Part shown: positions 18,504 through 26,816 of the stretch, in pieces
How positions within the stretch are numbered: position 1 is the stretch's first letter
How the letters are laid out: the number at the start of each line of letters is the position of its first letter
NCBI GenBank assembly: GCA_016201105.1
Contig: JACQDN010000001.1
Span: forward strand, 1 to 36,131
DNA: 36,131 bases
Reading direction: 5' to 3'
DNA from: Pseudomonadota bacterium
GTDB taxonomy: Bacteria > Pseudomonadota > Alphaproteobacteria > Micropepsales > Micropepsaceae
The notes under the pieces: model-generated
Seen by the model: only the letters and a program-made list of their open reading frames with translations
What the model was told of the DNA's origin: nothing
Databases searched by the model: none
Program-made: the position numbers and the translations under genes

Positions 18504-20143
18504 GCGGGGCGTCCAGCGATCGGGTCAAACTTCTTTCCGAGATCGAGCGCGCCATTCTTGCCTCGAACATGCCGGCGGCTTTTGAGCTTGCCCGCAAGGG
18601 TCTGGACGCAGGTATTGGCGATCCGCTGCTGCTGCATCTGCGGGCGCATTGGCACGAGAGCGAAGATCGTCTCGACAAGGCGCTTGAGGATCTTGAAGCC
18701 GCAAAACGACTGGCGCCGCTCGATGCACGCATTCTCAATGCCTTAGGCCATTGTCTTTTCCGCCTAGACAGGCTCGACGAATCGGTGACCAGCCTGAAGC
18801 TTGCCGCTTCCCTGAATCCTAATTTCGCGCCGGCGCAGGCCAATCTCGGGCTCGCCTGGGAAGCGCTGGACGAACACGAATGGGCCGAGCGCAGTTACCG
18901 GCGCGCGCTCGAACTTGCGCCCAATCTGTCCGAACCGCTTGCGCGGCTCTCCAGCTATGCCGCGCGGCGAAACGACTGGACCCAGGCGCGAACTTATGCC
19001 GAGCGCGCGCTGGCGCTCGATCCTCACAGCAGCGTGTCGTTGATGACGTTGGCGCAGGCCGATTTCGCGGCGGGAAATCTGGACGCCGCCGAACGGCGCA
19101 TTGTCGGCCTGTGCGCCGATCCCGCGCGACATCCGGTGGAACGCGCGACGGCATGGAATATCGTCGGCAACATCCGCGACCGGCAAGACCGCATCGCTGA
19201 AGCTTTTGCCGCTTATGAACGATCGGCGGCAGAGGAGAAAACACATTTCGCCTCACGCTTCAGCACTGGCGGCGAAGAACGCGCGCCCGACCTGCTTGCC
19301 CGGCTGGCAACGTCCTTCGCGCGCATTCCAAAAGAACGATGGAAAAAGCCGGAGCATTCCTCACGTCCGTCGGAAGACCAAAGCGCGGGACATGTCTTCC
19401 TGGTCGGATTTCCGCGTTCGGGCACAACCCTTCTGGGCCAGGTGCTGGCCAATCATCCCGCAATGGTGACGCTGGAAGAACGCGCGACGCTGATCGAATC
19501 CATTCGCGATTTCATCGCCACACCGGACGGCTTGGATCGCCTTGCGGCGGCAAGCGATCAGCTTTTGGCAGGATATCGGCGCGCCTATTGGCAGCGCGTG
19601 CGCGAATTCGGCGTTCAGGCGCGCGGCAAGATCGTCATCGACAAGATGCCCTACAACCTGCAGCGATTGCCGCTCATCACCAGGCTGTTTCCGCGGGCGA
19701 AAATCCTCTTTGCCGTGCGCGACCCGCGCGACGTCGTCTTCAGCTGTTTCCGCCGCATGTTCACCATCCATGCCTTTACCTATGAACTGCTGGAACCGGA
19801 AAGCGCCGCACGCCTGTTCGATCAAGTCATGAGTCTGGCGGAACTCTGCCGGTCCGCTCTGGCCTTGGATCTGCTGGAAGTTCGCAACGAGGATCTCGTT
19901 GCAGACTTCGACGGATGGACAAGAAAGCTTTGCGATTTTCTCGGCGCCGAGTGGAATCAATCCATGCGCAGATTCGCCGAAGGCTCGCGCAAGCGAACGA
20001 TCGCTACGCCAAGTTCGTCACAAGTTGCAAAAGGCCTGAACAGGGAAAGTATCGCGCAATGGCGGCGCTATGAAACACAATTGAAGCCGATGTTTCCGAT
20101 CCTTGCGCCCTGGGTGGAACGCTTCGGCTACGAAACGAATTAG
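18500..20143 (+). CDS. TPR-sulfotransferase fusion protein (second copy)
   Basis: This 547-residue paralogue of the preceding gene has the same order: TPR repeats for about 250 residues, then the sulfotransferase domain. The PAPS loop G-F-P-R-S-G-T-T-L-L is intact (R306), as is the 3'-phosphate site V-R-D-P-R-D-V-V-F-S. The C-terminus W-V-E-R-F-G-Y is shared. The start overlaps the upstream stop as ATGA, so the two are made together and may form a heteromer or act on two sites of one target. It has no signal peptide. It ends 11 bases from the convergent hydroxylase gene. Confidence 0.9.
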   Translation: MSGASSDRVKLLSEIERAILASNMPAAFELARKGLDAGIGDPLLLHLRAHWHESEDRLDKALEDLEAAKRLAPLDARILNALGHCLFRLDRLDESVTSLKLAASLNPNFAPAQANLGLAWEALDEHEWAERSYRRALELAPNLSEPLARLSSYAARRNDWTQARTYAERALALDPHSSVSLMTLAQADFAAGNLDAAERRIVGLCADPARHPVERATAWNIVGNIRDRQDRIAEAFAAYERSAAEEKTHFASRFSTGGEERAPDLLARLATSFARIPKERWKKPEHSSRPSEDQSAGHVFLVGFPRSGTTLLGQVLANHPAMVTLEERATLIESIRDFIATPDGLDRLAAASDQLLAGYRRAYWQRVREFGVQARGKIVIDKMPYNLQRLPLITRLFPRAKILFAVRDPRDVVFSCFRRMFTIHAFTYELLEPESAARLFDQVMSLAELCRSALALDLLEVRNEDLVADFDGWTRKLCDFLGAEWNQSMRRFAEGSRKRTIATPSSSQVAKGLNRESIAQWRRYETQLKPMFPILAPWVERFGYETN

Positions 20144-20154
20144 ACGGCAGCCCC

Positions 20155-21426
20155 TTACGCGTCCCGATAGTACTCCCGCGTCGACAGCAGAAGTTCTGAA
20201 ACCAGGTCGCGCTCCGCGGCAGAGAGATAAGGATTCCAAATATCGAAGATCAGGATGACCCGCAGCTTGTCGCTGTCGTTCCGCGCTTCGTGTTCCATAG
20301 TATCATCGAAGATCCACGCTTTGCCATCCTGCCATTCGCGCGTGTCGTTGCCGACCCGGAAATAGCATTTGCCCGGCAAGATAAGGGGGAGATGGACGAT
20401 CAGACGTGCATTGGTGACGCCGGTATGCGCCGGAATTCGCGTATGCGGATCCAAGGTCGAGAAAAACACGGCCGGAGCGAACCCGGGAATCTGAATGAGC
20501 GGCGCAGCTTCCACCGCTTGTGTCGTGCGGGGGCAACGGCGGCAGTGGTCATCGAGGCGCTTGCCGTCCTGCCAAAGGAAGTATGCGCTCCAACGCGGGG
20601 AAAAATTCAGCTCCTCCCATTGGTTTACCGGCGCGCCGGTTTCGTGCCGCACGTAGGGGCCAAAACCTTCTTTTTTTTCTTCGGCGAGCAGAGCGAGGAG
20701 TTCTTCGTGAATCTTGTCCCTGGCGGCTTCTATGCCCTTGAGCCACGGGAAGTCCGCATTGTCGTAATACTGGATCGTCGGCAATCCGGGATAGTCGAGC
20801 ATCGTCGGCTGCGGGCGATAGATCTTCTTGGTACCGGCGGCGATCGCCTGACATTCCTCGAAGCGCGCCAAGTTCGCGCCTGCATGACGCTCCCGAATCG
20901 AACCCATCCTCGAAGAAAGAAATGCATCCAGCGACTGCGCGTTTTCGCGCACGATTTCGCGGCCCCGTTCCATCGCTCTTTGTAGTTCAGGGGCGAGTTC
21001 GCTGTCCGGTGGCGCGATAGTCATCGCATCCTTGTAGATACGCGCGGCGGCCCGGCGCCTGCCCAGACGCACCAGCAATGCAGCCTTCGAGAGCAGTGCG
21101 GGGAAAAAATAAGGATCGGCGGCCAGCGCTCGTTCCAGTGCCTCGAATTCCGCCTTCGTATCGCCCAACGAGCGATGCGCAAACGCAATATTGAGCGCAG
21201 CCACCGGGTCCTTGGGCGAAGCGCTCTGCGCTTTCGCAAAATATTCGAGCGCGCCGCGCGCGTCGCCACGTTGCAGCACAAATTGTCCCGAATGGAGAAG
21301 AGCTTGCGGGTGCTGAGGCGCCAAAGTCAGCACCTGGCTCCAAAGCTGCGCCGCGTCGTCGCGGCGTCCCAGAGCCATCGCCTGGCGAGCCCTTTGGGCC
21401 AAATCTTCTATGCGTGGGTCTTGCAC
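20155..21426 (-). CDS. TPR-aspartyl/asparaginyl beta-hydroxylase fusion protein
   Basis: This 423-residue protein has about 150 residues of TPR-type helices, then an Asp/Asn beta-hydroxylase domain (2-oxoglutarate and Fe(II) dependent). The likely iron ligands are H334 (I-P-A-H-T-G) and H379 (M-E-H-E-A-R), with R389 (K-L-R-V) for 2-oxoglutarate. The spacings of 45 and 10 nearly match H679, H725 and R735 of human AspH. The domain normally hydroxylates Asp or Asn side chains in proteins, or is used on lipids (LpxO-like). There is no signal peptide, so it acts in the cytoplasm. It converges on the TPR-sulfotransferase pair with an 11-base gap. The GTG start lacks a strong ribosome-binding site. 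Confidence 0.9.
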   Translation of the reverse strand: MQDPRIEDLAQRARQAMALGRRDDAAQLWSQVLTLAPQHPQALLHSGQFVLQRGDARGALEYFAKAQSASPKDPVAALNIAFAHRSLGDTKAEFEALERALAADPYFFPALLSKAALLVRLGRRRAAARIYKDAMTIAPPDSELAPELQRAMERGREIVRENAQSLDAFLSSRMGSIRERHAGANLARFEECQAIAAGTKKIYRPQPTMLDYPGLPTIQYYDNADFPWLKGIEAARDKIHEELLALLAEEKKEGFGPYVRHETGAPVNQWEELNFSPRWSAYFLWQDGKRLDDHCRRCPRTTQAVEAAPLIQIPGFAPAVFFSTLDPHTRIPAHTGVTNARLIVHLPLILPGKCYFRVGNDTREWQDGKAWIFDDTMEHEARNDSDKLRVILIFDIWNPYLSAAERDLVSELLLSTREYYRDA

Positions 21427-21561
21427 CGGGCTCGCTAGTGTTGTTGCTGCTGCGCTAGCGTTATCACACGAAATCGTGAGATTTGTCGCGATGTTCGCGC
21501 CGATGGATCAAATTCGTCTCGTCAGAATATCCTTGCTATATCAATTGGTTATGTCCCATGC

Positions 21562-23337
21562 CTAGTGCGGCAAGTTGGTCGCCCTGAGTTCGACGCCGCC
21601 GCGCGGGGTTTCCGAAACCGTTCCGAGCACGGCCTGGAACAGCGGTGTCTGAGCCACGTTGGCCAGAGCTTGAAGCGTGCGCGCACCTGCGACAGAACCG
21701 CTGAACATGGCGTCGAAGACCTCGGTCAGCGACTTGGGCCGCGGATAAGTACGCAGGGAAATCTGCGAACTGTCGGCAATGCCCGAGAGTTTCTTGGCTT
21801 CGGCGACTGCGGTCCACAGACCGCCCAACTGGTCGACCAAGCCTTGATTATGGGCATCGGTGCCGCTCCACACCCGGCCCTTGGCGATGTTCTGCACCTT
21901 GTCGATGGGTAGTTTGCGTCCCTCGGAGACCTTGTGCGTGAAGTCCGCATAGATCACGTCGGCCTGATGGTTCAGTGCTGCCCATTGATCGGGCGTGTAG
22001 GGCGAAATCGCGGAATTGAAGAGTGCGTTCTTGCCGATACCGATTTCGTCGGCCGTGATGCCCGCCAGCGCCAGCGTCTTGCCGATCGCGACTTTGCCGG
22101 TGAGCACGCCGATCGAACCGGTGATGGTGCCGGGCTGTGCGATGATCTTGTCGGCGGAGGCGGAGATGTAATAGCCGCCGGACGCCGCCACCGATCCCAT
22201 GCTGACGATGACGGGTTTTCCCTTCTTCTGCGCCATCTTCACGGCGTGAAGAATCTGGTCGGACGCCGTCACCGAACCGCCGGGAGAATCGACCCTGAGG
22301 ACGATCGCTTTGACGTCGTCGTCGTTCGCGGCTTCGCGAATGGTACGGGCAAGATCGTCGCCCGCAATCACGGTGCTGCCGTCGAACGTGCCGCCGCCCG
22401 CGGTTCCGTCGACGATCTCGCCGGACGCCTCGATCAGCGCGATTTCCGGGCCGCGTACCGCGCGGTCCGCTTCTTGCGTATCGTGCGCATATTCGCGCAT
22501 CTGCACGATTTTCGCCGAGCCTGCACGGGTGCGGGCCGACGTGTCGGCTTCGTCGTCATATCCGATCTTGTCGATCATGCCGGCCTTCTGCGCATCTTCC
22601 GCGAATTGCGGGCTGGCCTGGAATGCCGCGTCGACGGCTTTTTCCGAAATCCGGCGGTCGCTCGCGGCATCGCGCGTGGCGCTGCCGTACCAGGATTGCA
22701 GAAGCGCCGTCGTCTGCTCGCGGTCGGCAGGCGTGTAGCCTTTCTCCATGAACATGTCGGCAGCGCTCTTATAATCCGAGCGCTTGGCAATCTGCGGTAC
22801 GGCGTCGATCTTGTCGAAGAGACCGCGCAGGAATACCGCGCCGGCACCGGCGCCGGAGGTGCTGAACACGCTGTGCGGCTGCATCCAGATCTCATTGGCA
22901 TTGGCGGCCGCGAGATAGTCGCCCAGAGACGATGAATTGAATCCTTGCGCGTAGGCAGTGACGAATTTTCCGGTCTTGCGGAAGAGCTGCAAGGCGGCGC
23001 CGATCTCTTCGGCCTGGGCGATGGAGATATCGCCGTTGCCCACCCGCATCACCACGCCTTTGACACGCGGATCGCGTCCGGCGCGGTCCAAAGCGAGCAC
23101 GATGTCCATTACGGTGAGAGGATGTTCATTGAAGGGAAAAGCGCCATCGGCACTGGAATCGCGCAGAGGGGTCCGCAGATCGAGACCAAGGACCATGTTG
23201 CCCGGCAATCCGTCGCCGCGCGCCAGTCCGATCGCGAGCAACACCACAAACACCAGCGCCAGGAACACGGCGAATTTCACAATGCCGTTGAGGACGCCCA
23301 GGGTGATCGATTTGGCCCAGCGCAGAAATCCAACCAT
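21562..23337 (-). CDS. sppA: Signal peptide peptidase SppA, 67K type
   Basis: The 591-residue product is a double-domain inner-membrane serine protease that degrades cleaved signal peptides. A membrane segment lies at about residues 20-40. The catalytic pair is K190 (S-D-Y-K-S-A-A) in the N-terminal half and S386 (S-V-A-A-S-G-G-Y-Y) in the C-terminal half. The spacing matches K209/S409 of E. coli SppA. The D-S-P-G-G-S-V motif is present. I chose the ATG at 23337 because GAGGGA lies seven bases upstream; the frame extends to 23403 without support. It faces the crotonase gene across 224 bases of AT-rich divergent promoter region. Confidence 0.95.
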   Translation of the reverse strand: MVGFLRWAKSITLGVLNGIVKFAVFLALVFVVLLAIGLARGDGLPGNMVLGLDLRTPLRDSSADGAFPFNEHPLTVMDIVLALDRAGRDPRVKGVVMRVGNGDISIAQAEEIGAALQLFRKTGKFVTAYAQGFNSSSLGDYLAAANANEIWMQPHSVFSTSGAGAGAVFLRGLFDKIDAVPQIAKRSDYKSAADMFMEKGYTPADREQTTALLQSWYGSATRDAASDRRISEKAVDAAFQASPQFAEDAQKAGMIDKIGYDDEADTSARTRAGSAKIVQMREYAHDTQEADRAVRGPEIALIEASGEIVDGTAGGGTFDGSTVIAGDDLARTIREAANDDDVKAIVLRVDSPGGSVTASDQILHAVKMAQKKGKPVIVSMGSVAASGGYYISASADKIIAQPGTITGSIGVLTGKVAIGKTLALAGITADEIGIGKNALFNSAISPYTPDQWAALNHQADVIYADFTHKVSEGRKLPIDKVQNIAKGRVWSGTDAHNQGLVDQLGGLWTAVAEAKKLSGIADSSQISLRTYPRPKSLTEVFDAMFSGSVAGARTLQALANVAQTPLFQAVLGTVSETPRGGVELRATNLPH

Positions 23338-23561
23338 GAAAATGTCCCTCTGTTCAGAATCCGAATGGGGTGTGAGGCGTTCCCGTTTATATGGGAAGCC
23401 CATTAAAGAAGGCCAATGCGGGACGGCCCTTTGAAGACAACAATGCGCGCGGTGTGCCTTTATTTCCCCTTGCGCAAGAAAAGTTCGACAAGATGAGTTT
23501 TAAGTCATTGAAATATATGTAAATTTTTCGACACCTTGCGAGGCCGCTGCTGCGGCTAAGA

Positions 23562-24410
23562 ATGCCTTCGAACTTCTGGTGCCCTGCGATGCCCCCTGCC
23601 CCGGCCATTGAGCCAGCCCAATTCCAGTGCCTTCTCTACGGCGTGCGCGATCAGGTGGCGGTCGTCACGCTCAACCGTCCGGACCGGCGCAACGCGCTGA
23701 ACCTGCGCGCTTATGCCGAAATCGAAGCGGCGTTCCGCGCCGCAGCGCGTGACAGCGAGGTGCGCTGTGTGGTGGTGACCGGCGCCGATCCCGCCTTTTG
23801 TTCCGGCGAAGATGTCAAGGAAATGATGACCGGGGAGCAGCGCAGTACGACAGCCGGGCGCTCCCAAGTCGTGCGCCGCGAGCCGACGCCCGCCGCGATG
23901 GCCGCGCTGGAATGCGACAAGCCCGTTATCGCCGCCGTGAACGGATCGGCGGTCGGCTGGGGCATGGAATTGTCGCTGTTCGCCGATATCCGCATCGCCT
24001 CGGAAAACGCCAAATTCGCCGAACTCTTCATCAAGCGCGGATTGATTTCCGACATCGGCGGTTTGCTGCGTCTGCCCGCCATCGTCGGTCCGGCAAAGGC
24101 GGCGGAACTGCTGTTCACCGGCGATGTCATCGATGCGCGCGAAGCAGAACGAATTGGTCTTGTTTCGGAAGTTGTGCCGCACGGCGAATTGATGCCGCGT
24201 GCGCTGGCGCTGGCCGCGCGCATCGCCGTCAACCCGCCGCTCGCGCTGCGTTATATGAAAGAGGGGCTAAGGCGCACGTCTTACGGCGACCCGCGCGAAA
24301 TCGGCGGCTGGGCGATCGATGTGATCACCAAATTGTTCGAGACCGAGGATCACCGCGAGGGCGTGAGAAGTTTTCTGGAAAAGCGAGCACCCGTCTTCAA
24401 AGGCCGCTGA
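23562..24410 (+). CDS. Enoyl-CoA hydratase/isomerase (crotonase) family protein
   Basis: This 282-residue protein has the crotonase fold: L-N-R-P-D-R-R-N-A-L-N at the N-terminus, an oxyanion-hole segment F-C-S-G-E-D, and N-G-S-A-V-G-W-G-M-E-L-S-L-F-A-D, which holds the first catalytic glutamate. The second glutamate of true hydratases appears replaced: where rat crotonase has P-E-I before G-T-I-P-G-A-G-G, this protein has L-F-I before G-L-I-S-D-I-G-G, leaving an Asp in the S-D-I position. It may be an isomerase, a hydrolase or another CoA-processing crotonase. An in-frame ATG at 23589 is an alternative start; neither has a clear ribosome-binding site. Confidence 0.9.
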   Translation: MPSNFWCPAMPPAPAIEPAQFQCLLYGVRDQVAVVTLNRPDRRNALNLRAYAEIEAAFRAAARDSEVRCVVVTGADPAFCSGEDVKEMMTGEQRSTTAGRSQVVRREPTPAAMAALECDKPVIAAVNGSAVGWGMELSLFADIRIASENAKFAELFIKRGLISDIGGLLRLPAIVGPAKAAELLFTGDVIDAREAERIGLVSEVVPHGELMPRALALAARIAVNPPLALRYMKEGLRRTSYGDPREIGGWAIDVITKLFETEDHREGVRSFLEKRAPVFKGR

Positions 24411-24643
24411 GGCGTACGCCGCCTCTCTTCGAGAAATTGGCGCCCCTGAGGTGTCAACCCGACCAGTGGCGGTTCGCCGGATTTGCAGATGCGCGCGACG
24501 TAGCCTCTGTCGCCCGCGTCTTCCCACACGGTGAGCGTCGGACAAGAGGTGCGCCACGCCTCGAGGACTTCGGCATAAGGCCTCGGCTCGCCCGCGATCC
24601 ATTCCAGAAAATCCAGAATGAGAGGTTCAAGCGAGTCCGCCAT
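24350..24643 (-). CDS. Small soluble protein of unknown function
   Basis: This 97-residue protein has an N-terminal acidic part (L-I-L-D-F-L-E-W-I-A), a central P-R-P-Y-A-E-V-L-E-A-W-R-T-S-C-P segment with V-W-E-D-A, and an L-T-P-Q-G-R-Q-F-L-E helix like the end of winged-helix proteins. The pattern resembles small uncharacterised alphaproteobacterial proteins I have seen, but I give it no function. AGGGGG lies about four bases before the ATG. It starts 7 bases after the stop of the serine hydrolase at 24651-26621, so it is probably in its operon. Its 3' end overlaps the convergent crotonase gene by 61 bases. Confidence 0.7.
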   Translation of the reverse strand: MADSLEPLILDFLEWIAGEPRPYAEVLEAWRTSCPTLTVWEDAGDRGYVARICKSGEPPLVGLTPQGRQFLEERRRTPQRPLKTGARFSRKLLTPSR

Positions 24644-24650
24644 TGGCCCC

Positions 24651-26621
24651 CTAGTAGTTCAAGGTGAGCGAAAGCAGGTGCAGGCTGAAGGCGAACCATA
24701 CGGTCGCCAGGCAGGCAAGCGCGAGCAGAATATCGCTGATCTTCGTCCACCACGGCCGCGTTCCATCCGGCAAAGAAAGACCGAGCTGATAGAGAGGGAC
24801 GACTGTTCCCAGCACTCCGATGAGGCCGACAACCTGGAATATCCGAAGCAAGGTATCGTTCGGAGCGTCAAGCAATTGGGGGCGGTCCGCTGCCATAGCC
24901 AAGAACACTCCCCAGCTTGCGAAAAACGCGAGATCAATCAAGGCCACCGCGCGTGCAAGGCGGTAGATCGTTGCCCCGCGCCCGCTTAGCGGGAACGGGC
25001 TCGCATAGCGCCAGCGCAGCACGGTCTTCAGCGGCCAAAAAACGACCACGAGCGCCAGCATAACGAACGTGGCGATGAGTAGGGGAACGTTCCACAACGA
25101 GGAGTCCCAGAATCCGACCGGACTCATCACCAGGATCAACGGAATATCATCGCTGTCGATACGTGCGACCTTGCCGTCCTTGTAGGTCGCGATCAGCGTG
25201 CGCTCGCCATTGACCTCGCGCCACGTGCCCGGCGCCACTTCGCGCCACTTCTTGGGATTGCCGGCGAGATCCTTGAGAAGATCGATACTGATGGTGCCGT
25301 CGTCATTGGCCTTGATGGTCGGCTGGCCGAGCAAGTCGGCAATGCGCAGGAAATTCGATTCCGAGCGGCGGCTGATTTGATAAATACCCGCCAGAGCCTT
25401 GGCATCGTCCTTGGTGGTCTTGAGCGTCTTTTCTTCGGCGACTTGGGCGAACGGGAAATAGCGATCCATAAACCGCGCATAGAGCGCTCCGCGTATTCCC
25501 ATGCCCGCTTTGCCTTGGCTGTTCTGCGAATAGAACAGACCGACGTTTTCATCGAGGATCAGGTGTAGATCGCTATGGAAAGCGACCGTATCGCCGCCAT
25601 GACCGACGACGACGTGCCCGTTTCGGTCTTCATGATAGAAGCCAAGCCCCATGGCCGGCAGCTGCGCAATCGGCTTGTAGATGTCGCTGTGCATCAGCTT
25701 GGCCGTTTCCGGCTTCAGAATCCGAGCGCCTTGATACGTGCCGTCGTTTAAATGCGCGATCATGAAATGCGCCATGTCTTCGCCGGAGGCCGATAACGCG
25801 CCGGCGGGACTCATATTGACGTTTTCGAATTCGATTTCCTTGCCGGAGGCCGTGTCATAGCCTTTGGACATGTCGGCTTGGAGCGCTTTGGGTAGCGGCT
25901 GCTCGAAGGTCGAGTGCTGCATGCCCAGCGGCTGGAAGATATGATGCTGCACATATTGCTCGAACGGTTCGCCGGAGACGCGCTGCACGATGTAACCGGC
26001 AAGCGAAGCGCCGTAGTTGGAGTAGGCCGAGACTTCACCCGGCGGGAATATGCGCTCCGGCACCCACGCTTTCATCACCGCCGCCAGCGGGCGCCGATCA
26101 TGCGCGAAAAGCCCCTTGATGGTTTCCTCAAAGCCCGGCGTATGCGTCATGATATTTCGCAGCGTGATGGGCTTTCCGTGGGCTTCTGGAATCTTGAAAT
26201 CGAGATAGGTGTTGACGTCCTTATCGAGATCGAGCTTTCCCGCTTCGACCAGCTGCATCACCGCCGTCCAGGTGAACAGTTTGGAGATCGAACCGGGACG
26301 AAACAGCGTGGTCTTCGGATCGACCGGCCCGCGCGTCTTCACATCGGCGACGCCAAAGCCGCGCGCGTAAAGAATCTTTCCATCCTTCACGACGACGACG
26401 ACGGTGCCCGCATCGTCGGCGCGCGCCATGGCGTAAGGCATCAATCCATCGAGCCACGCGTCGAGGTCCTCCGCCGTCAAGGTGTGGGCCGTGAGCGAAA
26501 CCGCGGGAGGCGCCGGTGGGGTTGGCGCGGCGGAAGAAGGGGTTGGCGGCTTGGCCCAAGCGGCGCCGGACACCCCCAGGGCCAGTAGCGCCGCAGCGGA
26601 AATATGGATCAGGCGTTGCAT
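24651..26621 (-). CDS. Exported serine hydrolase (beta-lactamase family) with C-terminal membrane domain
   Basis: This 656-residue protein has a signal peptide (start M-Q-R-L-I-H-I-S, cleavage near A-A-W-A) and a Pro-rich linker. Next comes a serine beta-lactamase-like domain with S111-I-S-K114, Y-S-N-Y and the late H-G-G-D motif. A mid-region of about 100 residues follows, then four or so transmembrane helices at the C-terminus. It should be anchored in the inner membrane with the active site in the periplasm, where relatives act on peptidoglycan peptides or D-amino-acid compounds; the substrate is not known. I chose the ATG at 26621 because GGGGAGGAG lies directly upstream; the frame opens further at 26663 without support. 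Confidence 0.9.
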   Translation of the reverse strand: MQRLIHISAAALLALGVSGAAWAKPPTPSSAAPTPPAPPAVSLTAHTLTAEDLDAWLDGLMPYAMARADDAGTVVVVVKDGKILYARGFGVADVKTRGPVDPKTTLFRPGSISKLFTWTAVMQLVEAGKLDLDKDVNTYLDFKIPEAHGKPITLRNIMTHTPGFEETIKGLFAHDRRPLAAVMKAWVPERIFPPGEVSAYSNYGASLAGYIVQRVSGEPFEQYVQHHIFQPLGMQHSTFEQPLPKALQADMSKGYDTASGKEIEFENVNMSPAGALSASGEDMAHFMIAHLNDGTYQGARILKPETAKLMHSDIYKPIAQLPAMGLGFYHEDRNGHVVVGHGGDTVAFHSDLHLILDENVGLFYSQNSQGKAGMGIRGALYARFMDRYFPFAQVAEEKTLKTTKDDAKALAGIYQISRRSESNFLRIADLLGQPTIKANDDGTISIDLLKDLAGNPKKWREVAPGTWREVNGERTLIATYKDGKVARIDSDDIPLILVMSPVGFWDSSLWNVPLLIATFVMLALVVVFWPLKTVLRWRYASPFPLSGRGATIYRLARAVALIDLAFFASWGVFLAMAADRPQLLDAPNDTLLRIFQVVGLIGVLGTVVPLYQLGLSLPDGTRPWWTKISDILLALACLATVWFAFSLHLLSLTLNY

Positions 26622-26816
26622 GCGTCTCCTCCCCAGCTTGGCCAAAAGTAGGCCACGACACATTCAATACAATGGCTCTTGGGAGCATCGCTGGGATTTG
26701 AGATGGTTGTTGCCCTGTGGCCGCGGCTCGGCCTATATCCGGCGGAGAGCGGGGCTCGCGGACAGGCAGGGTTAACCGTTTGATTTTACAGGCCTGTCGA
26801 ACCCGGAAGGAGAGTC

